Shown here: positions 1 to 5,089 of the stretch, in pieces | How positions within the stretch are numbered: the first letter of the stretch is position 1 | Layout of the letters: every line of letters starts with the position of its first letter | Assembly (NCBI GenBank): GCA_021820785.1 | Contig: JAKADE010000254.1 | Coordinates: 1 to 5,089 of the forward strand | Origin: Pseudomonadota bacterium | Lineage (GTDB): Bacteria; Pseudomonadota; Gammaproteobacteria; Steroidobacterales; Steroidobacteraceae | Direction: 5' to 3' | Length of the DNA: 5,089 nucleotides | Notes under the pieces: model-generated | What the model was told of the DNA's origin: nothing | What the model saw: only the letters and a program-made list of their open reading frames with translations | Databases searched by the model: none | Position numbers and translations under genes: made by a program

Positions 1-78
1 CTGGGATTCCTGCAGCTGTCGAAGGTCGGCAGGCAGTCGGATCGGGTCGAGCAGAGGGTAACTATGGGGGGCGCTCAT
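1..78 (-). CDS. dxs: 1-deoxy-D-xylulose-5-phosphate synthase, N-terminal 26 residues only (partial)
   Basis: An open frame starts at the ATG whose complement is 76-78 and runs off the left edge. It reads MSAPHSYPLLDPIRLPADLR and then QLQESQ. The pattern YPLLD-x-I-x-x-PADLR-x-L is the usual beginning of Dxs, the thiamine-diphosphate enzyme that condenses pyruvate and glyceraldehyde 3-phosphate in the non-mevalonate isoprenoid pathway. The catalytic domains are outside the window, so the call rests on the N-terminus and on the position just after xseB. It does not resemble the N-terminus of IspA, the gene expected here in the E. coli order. The gene lies 81 bases beyond the xseB stop in the same direction and may share its transcript. 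Only a weak GAGA precedes the start as a ribosome site. Confidence 0.72.
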   Translation of the reverse strand, partial: MSAPHSYPLLDPIRLPADLRQLQESQ

Positions 79-84
79 TCGTCT

Positions 85-96
85 CAGTGTACACTG
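85..96. repeat. 12-bp perfect palindrome just upstream of dxs
   Basis: CAGTGTACACTG is a perfect inverted repeat with no spacer, whose near edge lies 6 bases upstream of the dxs start. It ends abruptly (84 and 97 do not pair). A second palindrome, GGGCGCGCCC at 106-115, lies 9 bases further upstream. The first could be an operator or affect translation initiation of dxs. A spacer-less palindrome makes a poor RNA hairpin, so protein binding is the likelier use if it has one. I know of no regulator with exactly this site. Confidence 0.35.
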
Positions 97-159
97 CAGG
101 CGCCGGGGCGCGCCCGTGTGTTGCGGTTCGACAACAAAAAGTGAGGGGACTCGACGGGT

Positions 160-429
160 CTAGGCGGCGGTTCCGTCACGGCCGTCCGCCGCGAACGGCT
201 CGACTTGGACCTGATCCTCGCGCTTGACGAGGATCTCGACGCGCTGCTGGGCCGCCTTCAGGGCGCTCTGGCAGTGGCGCGTCAGTTCCACGCCACGCTC
301 GAACACGCTCAATGCTTCCTCCAGCGGCAGATCGCCGCGTTCGAGCCGCTCCACGACGGTCTCGAGTTCCGCCAGCGCCTGTTCGAACTCGGGAAGCTGC
401 TGATCCGGTGCCACGCCAAAAATCTCCAT
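160..429 (-). CDS. xseB: exodeoxyribonuclease VII small subunit
   Basis: This 89-residue acidic helical protein matches XseB, the small subunit that assembles in several copies on XseA to form exonuclease VII, which degrades single-stranded DNA from both ends. Family signatures are visible. FEQALAELETVVERLERGDL (15-34) is followed by a PLEEALSVFERGVEL stretch (35-49), and then HCQSALKAAQQRVEIL (52-67) forms the second helix. E. coli XseB is about 80 residues, so the gene is full length. The last 20 or so residues are a polar tail of the type that varies in the family. The ATG at 427-429 gives the family-typical short N-terminus. An ATG further upstream (complement of 463-465) is out of frame. 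The gene has its own promoter-like sequence at 476-503 and precedes dxs. xseA is not in the window. The ribosome site is weak. Confidence 0.95.
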   Translation of the reverse strand: MEIFGVAPDQQLPEFEQALAELETVVERLERGDLPLEEALSVFERGVELTRHCQSALKAAQQRVEILVKREDQVQVEPFAADGRDGTAA

Positions 430-475
430 ACACGGCCGCGGTGCGGGGTCGCGGGTCGGGCCTCATGGGGCGCAC

Positions 476-503
476 CTTATACACCGCTCAGTGAGGGGGT
501 CAA
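476..503 (-). promoter_or_regulatory. predicted sigma-70-type promoter for xseB-dxs
   Basis: Read leftward, TTGACC (503 to 498) is followed after 16 bases by TATAAG (481 to 476). This is five of six consensus bases at each box with near-ideal spacing. It lies about 47 bases before the xseB ATG and has no competing candidate nearby. It is placed back to back with the rightward promoter at 510-538. Confidence 0.6.
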
Positions 504-514
504 TTGCGGTTGAC
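499..514. repeat. inverted repeat formed by two divergent -35 boxes
   Basis: GTCAA (499-503), six bases, then TTGAC (510-514) form a 16-base inverted repeat. The arms coincide with the -35 boxes of the two divergent promoters. The symmetry may simply follow from two good -35 boxes facing away from each other. It still means the two polymerase sites almost certainly interfere, so xseB-dxs and the rubrerythrin genes may be transcribed in competition. Confidence 0.55.
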
Positions 515-538
515 GCCTGACAGGGGGGCGCTTAAAGT
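510..538 (+). promoter_or_regulatory. predicted sigma-70-type promoter for the rubrerythrin gene
   Basis: TTGACG (510-515), a 17-base spacer and TAAAGT (533-538) match the sigma-70 consensus at five of six and four of six positions. A start near 545 would give a leader of about 33 bases. That leader contains the palindrome at 550-564 and a strong ribosome site, GGAGAG at 568-573, well placed before the ATG at 578. Confidence 0.6.
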
Positions 539-549
539 CTGCCCTCCTG

Positions 550-564
550 TTAGAACCAGTCTAA
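550..564. promoter_or_regulatory. operator-like palindrome TTAGA-N5-TCTAA upstream of rubrerythrin
   Basis: TTAGAACCAGTCTAA is a 15-base inverted repeat with perfect five-base arms, AT-rich in a GC-rich background. It begins about 12 bases after the -10 box, so a bound protein would block promoter clearance. Its size and arm sequence resemble the inverted-repeat sites of Fur-superfamily sensors such as PerR or Irr, which control peroxide and iron stress genes, often including rubrerythrins. The regulator itself is not in the window. That it is a repressor site is inferred from position, and which protein binds is open. Confidence 0.5.
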
Positions 565-577
565 ATCGGAGAGCGGT

Positions 578-991
578 ATGAACCTCAAAGGCAGCAAAAC
601 CGAGCAAAACCTGAAGGACGCGTTCGCGGGCGAGTCGCAGGCCAACCGCCGGTACCTGTATTTCGCAGCCAAGGCCGATGTCGAGGGCTTCAACGACGTC
701 TCCGCGGTGTTCCGTTCCACCGCCGAGGGCGAGACCGGGCACGCGCACGGCCACCTGGAGTACCTCGAGGCGGTGGGCGACCCGGCGACGGGCCTGCCGA
801 TCGGCGACACGAAGCTCAATCTCAAGGCCGCCATCGCCGGGGAGACCCACGAGTACACCGACATGTACCCGGGCATGGCCAAGGTGGCCCGCGACGAGGG
901 CTTCGGTGAGATTGCCGATTGGTTCGAGACGCTGGCGAAAGCCGAGCGCTCGCACGCCAATCGCTTCCAGAAGGCCCTGGACAACATCTAA
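578..991 (+). CDS. rubrerythrin, diiron domain only (no rubredoxin domain)
   Basis: The product is 137 residues long. It is a ferritin-like four-helix protein predicted to reduce hydrogen peroxide to water at a non-haem diiron centre in the cytoplasm. Each half carries the expected ligands: E19 in GESQANRRY (18-26) and E52-x-x-H55 in the first, then E89 and E92 in GETHEY (88-93) and E123-x-x-H126 in the second. The two halves resemble each other, as usual for the family. Classical rubrerythrins are about 190 residues, with a C-terminal rubredoxin domain holding a Cys4 iron. Here the protein stops right after the second ExxH helix and contains no cysteine at all. Electrons must therefore come from another protein, and the Fe-S protein encoded 77 bases downstream is the obvious candidate. 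The start is fixed by GGAGAG at 568-573. The gene has its own promoter and a possible operator upstream. Confidence 0.95.
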   Translation: MNLKGSKTEQNLKDAFAGESQANRRYLYFAAKADVEGFNDVSAVFRSTAEGETGHAHGHLEYLEAVGDPATGLPIGDTKLNLKAAIAGETHEYTDMYPGMAKVARDEGFGEIADWFETLAKAERSHANRFQKALDNI

Positions 992-1003
992 TACCAGCTC
1001 GAT

Positions 1004-1063
1004 GAGACCTGACCCGGGGGGACGCTGAGGCGTCCCGCCCCGGGGCAGGTCCGGGAAGGTCTC
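1004..1063 (+). terminator. large GC-rich hairpin between rubrerythrin and the Fe-S gene (possible attenuator)
   Basis: Nested arms fold into one long stem: GACCTG (1006-1011) with CAGGTC (1046-1051), CCCGGGG (1013-1019) with CCCCGGG (1038-1044), and GGACGC (1020-1025) with GCGTCC (1030-1035). The loop is TGAG. That makes 19 base pairs, interrupted by one A/G mismatch and a two-base bulge (1036-1037). No T-run follows, so it is not a standard intrinsic terminator. It may slow polymerase, protect the upstream message end or act with Rho. A competing pairing exists between GAGACCT (1004-1010) and AGGTCTC (1057-1063). The latter includes the end of the next gene's ribosome site, GGGAAGG at 1053-1059. 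Confidence 0.5.
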
Positions 1064-1068
1064 TGCGC

Positions 1069-2439
1069 ATGAGCACACCGGCCACGACAGGCGGCTCGGG
1101 CGGCCGCGAAGGCAGCCTCGAGGCGCCCACCCGTCACCCCCTCGAGTGGCGCAGCGAGGCGTTCTACGACGAGCAGAGCCTCAATCAGGAACTCGAACGG
1201 GTGTTCGAGATCTGCCACGGCTGCCGCCGCTGCTTCAGTCTGTGCAACGCCTTCCCCACGCTGTTCGATGCGATCGACGCCACCGAGAGCGGAGAGCTCG
1301 AGGGCGTGCCGCGCAAGGTGTTCTGGCAGGTGGTCGATCACTGCTACCTGTGCGACATGTGCTTCATGACCAAGTGTCCGTACGTGCCGCCGCACCCCTG
1401 GGCACTGGACTTCCCGCACCTGATGCTGCGCGCCAAGGCGGCGCGCACCCGCAAGGAGGGTGTGAGCCTGCGCAACCGGGCGTTGGCCGCGACCGAGGCG
1501 GTCGGGCGCATTGCCGGGATTCCGGTGGTGGTACAGGTGGTGAACGCCGTGAACCGCTCGAGGGCCGGCCGGGCGCTGCTGGAGAAGACGCTGGGCGTCG
1601 ATGCCACCGCACCGGTGCCCGAGTACCACTCGCGCACCGCGCGCAAGCGACTGAAGGGACTCGGCACCGTCGCGGCCGCCGCCGCCGGTACGGCGCGTGC
1701 GACGCCGGAGACCACCGGCCGGGTGGCGCTGTTCACCACATGCTACGGCAACCGCAACGAGCCTGAGCTCAACGAGGATCTCGCCGCGGTGTTCGCGCAC
1801 AACGGCATCGAGGTGCGTCTGCTCGCTGCGGAACATTGCTGCGGCATGCCGCGGCTCGAACTCGGGGATCTCGAGGCGGTGGCGCGCCTGAAGGAGCAGA
1901 ACATCCCGCAGCTGCTCGCCGCCATCGATGCCGGCTGCGACATCGTCGCGCCGATCCCCTCGTGCGTGCTGATGTTCAAGCAGGAGCTGCCGCTGATGTT
2001 TCCCGAGGATGCCGATGTCAAGCGCGTCGCGCGGCGCATCTTCGACCCGTTCGAGTATCTGATGCTGCGCCACCGCGCCGGGGAGCTGCGCACCGACTTC
2101 AAGCATTCGCTCGGCAAGATCAGCTACCACGTGCCGTGTCATCTGCGCGTGCAGAATATGGGACTGAAGACTCGCGACGTGCTGCAGCTGGTGCCGGACA
2201 CCACCGTCGAGCCCATCGAGCGCTGCTCCGGGCACGATGGCACCTACGGGGTGAAGAAGGAATTCCGTGCCGCGTCGATGAAGATCGGCCGGCCGGTGAT
2301 GAGCCGTGTCGAGGCGAGCGGCGCGGCGCACTACGCCAGCGACTGCCCGATGGCCGGGCACCAGATCGAAAGCGGACTCGCCTCCGGCGCGCCGCCAGAG
2401 CATCCGCTGAAGCTGTTGCGGCGCGCCTACGGCCTGTAA
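1069..2439 (+). CDS. GlpC/HdrD-like Fe-S protein (heterodisulfide reductase-related), likely electron donor of the rubrerythrin module
   Basis: The protein is 456 residues, soluble or peripheral, with no signal peptide. Two ferredoxin-type motifs lie near the N-terminus, C49-x2-C52-x2-C55-x3-C59 and C92-x2-C95-x2-C98-x3-C103-P, enough for two [4Fe-4S] clusters. Residues 134-180 are helical with a hydrophobic stretch (IPVVVQVVNAV, 151-161). An Ala-rich linker follows near 201-210. The C-terminal part has two CCG-like repeats as in GlpC, LutA and HdrB/D. The first has C225, C257-C258-G259 and C299. The second has C357, C386-S-G and C426, with the middle Cys replaced by Ser. This architecture transfers electrons between Fe-S clusters and quinones, thiols or partner proteins. 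The substrate here is unknown. The start is supported by GGGAAGG at 1053-1059. The gene lies between rubrerythrin and DUF3501, which suggests a shared task. It is not glpC itself, since no glpA or glpB is nearby. Confidence 0.9.
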   Translation: MSTPATTGGSGGREGSLEAPTRHPLEWRSEAFYDEQSLNQELERVFEICHGCRRCFSLCNAFPTLFDAIDATESGELEGVPRKVFWQVVDHCYLCDMCFMTKCPYVPPHPWALDFPHLMLRAKAARTRKEGVSLRNRALAATEAVGRIAGIPVVVQVVNAVNRSRAGRALLEKTLGVDATAPVPEYHSRTARKRLKGLGTVAAAAAGTARATPETTGRVALFTTCYGNRNEPELNEDLAAVFAHNGIEVRLLAAEHCCGMPRLELGDLEAVARLKEQNIPQLLAAIDAGCDIVAPIPSCVLMFKQELPLMFPEDADVKRVARRIFDPFEYLMLRHRAGELRTDFKHSLGKISYHVPCHLRVQNMGLKTRDVLQLVPDTTVEPIERCSGHDGTYGVKKEFRAASMKIGRPVMSRVEASGAAHYASDCPMAGHQIESGLASGAPPEHPLKLLRRAYGL

Positions 2440-2460
2440 CTCCAGCGCACAGAGGGCCTC

Positions 2461-3045
2461 ATGCAGAAACTCACCGCCGCCGACCTGTTCGGCCTCGAAC
2501 ACTACGCCCGCGAGCGCACCGCGTTCCGTGCCCGCGTGCTCGAGCACAAGCGCCATCGGCAGCTCGCTGTGGGCCCGAACATGACCTGGTGCTTCGAGGA
2601 TCGGCTGACCATCCAGTACCAGATCCAGGAAATGCTGCGTGTCGAGCGGATCTTCGAGCCCGAGGGGATCGCCGAGGAGCTCGGCGCCTACAATCCGCTG
2701 ATTCCGGATGGGACGAACTGGAAGGCGACGCTGCTCATCGAGTTCCCCGATGTCGCCGAACGGCAGCGCCGGCTCGCGCTGTTGAAGGGTGTGGAGCGGC
2801 GCTGCTGGGTCGAGGTGGGCGGATACTCCGCGGTGTACGCGCTCGCCGATGAGGACCTCGAGCGCGAGAACGCGCAGAAGACCTCCGCGGTGCATTTCCT
2901 GCGCTTCGAGCTCACCGCGGCCATGATCGGCGCGCTGCGCGCCGGTGCGCCGCTCGCCGCCGGGGTCGATCACGAGCACTACAGCCACCGCGTGAGCCCC
3001 GTGCCCGATGCGGTGCGTGCGGCGCTCCTCGCCGATCTCGCCTGA
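2461..3045 (+). CDS. DUF3501 family protein
   Basis: I recognise this 194-residue protein as the DUF3501 family, whose biochemical function I do not know. Conserved-looking blocks are KRHRQLAVGPNMTWCFEDRL (30-49), the LGAYNPLIPDGTNW stretch (74-87), KTSAVHFLRFELT (140-152) and DHEHYSHRV (170-178). The last block, with H171, E172, H173 and H176, could bind a metal. There are only two cysteines (C44 and C115), so a cluster held by this protein alone is unlikely. No signal peptide or membrane segment is visible. It lies 21 bases after the Fe-S gene with a good ribosome site, AGAGGG at 2451-2456, so the two are surely co-transcribed. From memory, DUF3501 genes recur beside rubrerythrin and this type of Fe-S protein in Proteobacteria. 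That points to an accessory role in the same redox module, such as assembly, an adaptor or a second donor. Confidence 0.85.
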   Translation: MQKLTAADLFGLEHYARERTAFRARVLEHKRHRQLAVGPNMTWCFEDRLTIQYQIQEMLRVERIFEPEGIAEELGAYNPLIPDGTNWKATLLIEFPDVAERQRRLALLKGVERRCWVEVGGYSAVYALADEDLERENAQKTSAVHFLRFELTAAMIGALRAGAPLAAGVDHEHYSHRVSPVPDAVRAALLADLA

Positions 3046-5025
<1,980 letters not shown>

Positions 5026-5033
5026 GGCCGCGC

Positions 5034-5089
5034 ATGCAAGATCAGGAACTGAATTTCGAGGGTGTCGAGCGCCAGGCGCTGCGCGCGTT
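5034..5089 (+). CDS. parC: DNA topoisomerase IV subunit A, N-terminal 18 residues only (partial)
   Basis: An open frame from the ATG at 5034 runs off the right edge and reads MQDQELNFEGVERQALRA. Proteobacterial ParC proteins begin with a similar short acidic stretch, then an F/L-x-G-x-E-x-x-x-L-R pattern, before the conserved YLxYSMYVI block, which lies outside the window. The gap to parE is eight bases. The ribosome site GAGG (5024-5027) overlaps the parE TGA stop, which suggests translational coupling so that the two subunits are made in balance. The breakage-reunion tyrosine and quinolone-resistance region are not visible. The call depends on the N-terminus and the parE-parC order. Confidence 0.8.
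   Translation, partial: MQDQELNFEGVERQALRA

Noticed and set aside
135..159. T-run (complement of 136-140) after xseB as an intrinsic terminator
   Set aside because: Only a three-base stem (GAG/CTC) can be drawn before the run. This is too weak for a terminator, and dxs follows in the same direction.
176..484. 102-residue leftward frame overlapping xseB in another frame, with an ATG further upstream
   Set aside because: The translation is Arg/Gly/Ala-rich without motifs, whereas the xseB frame matches its family along its whole length.
500..1078. 192-residue leftward frame opposite rubrerythrin
   Set aside because: It overlaps the whole rubrerythrin gene and its promoter, and its start lies in the next gene. 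It is a shadow frame.
1069..2439. Anaerobic glycerol-3-phosphate dehydrogenase subunit C (glpC) as the name of the Fe-S gene
   Set aside because: The architecture is shared, but there is no glpA or glpB beside it. The rubrerythrin and DUF3501 neighbours indicate a different role.
988..2988. 666-residue leftward open frame opposite the Fe-S gene and DUF3501
   Set aside because: It is a GC-rich antisense shadow. The forward frames contain clear family motifs, while this frame reads as low-complexity Arg/Ala/His/Leu sequence with no recognisable domain and crosses several real gene boundaries.

Overview
The window comes from a GC-rich proteobacterium, with GC judged by eye at roughly two thirds. 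ParE is 630 residues long, the same length as I recall for E. coli ParE, and reads like the gammaproteobacterial protein. A parC start follows 8 bases later. An xseB next to dxs also fits Proteobacteria. I cannot place it lower than a GC-rich gammaproteobacterium (or a close relative).

Layout. Positions 1-429 are read leftward: xseB (exonuclease VII small subunit) followed by the first 26 codons of what looks like dxs (DXP synthase). There is no ispA between them, unlike the E. coli order xseB-ispA-dxs. Positions 430-577 are a compact divergent control region with two back-to-back sigma-70-like promoters. Their -35 boxes are the arms of one inverted repeat, and the rightward promoter is followed by a 15-bp operator-like palindrome. 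Positions 578-3045 hold three rightward genes: a rubredoxin-less rubrerythrin, a GlpC/HdrD-like protein with two ferredoxin clusters and a CCG-type C-terminal half, and a DUF3501 protein. A long GC-rich hairpin lies between the first and second. Positions 3046-3132 are a short leader, 3133-5025 is parE, and 5034-5089 is the beginning of parC.

How the genes may work together. The rubrerythrin/Fe-S/DUF3501 trio is the accessory interest here. Rubrerythrins reduce hydrogen peroxide at a diiron site and normally draw electrons from a rubredoxin domain or partner. This one has only the four-helix diiron domain, and the next gene encodes a protein with eight ferredoxin-type cysteines plus a thiol/disulfide-type CCG module. 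My reading is that the trio is an oxidative-stress module in which the Fe-S protein takes the place of rubredoxin as electron donor, under a redox- or iron-sensing repressor acting at the 550-564 palindrome. The gene assignments are well supported by sequence. The electron-transfer scheme is inference. The flanking genes (xseB, dxs, parE, parC) are ordinary housekeeping genes.
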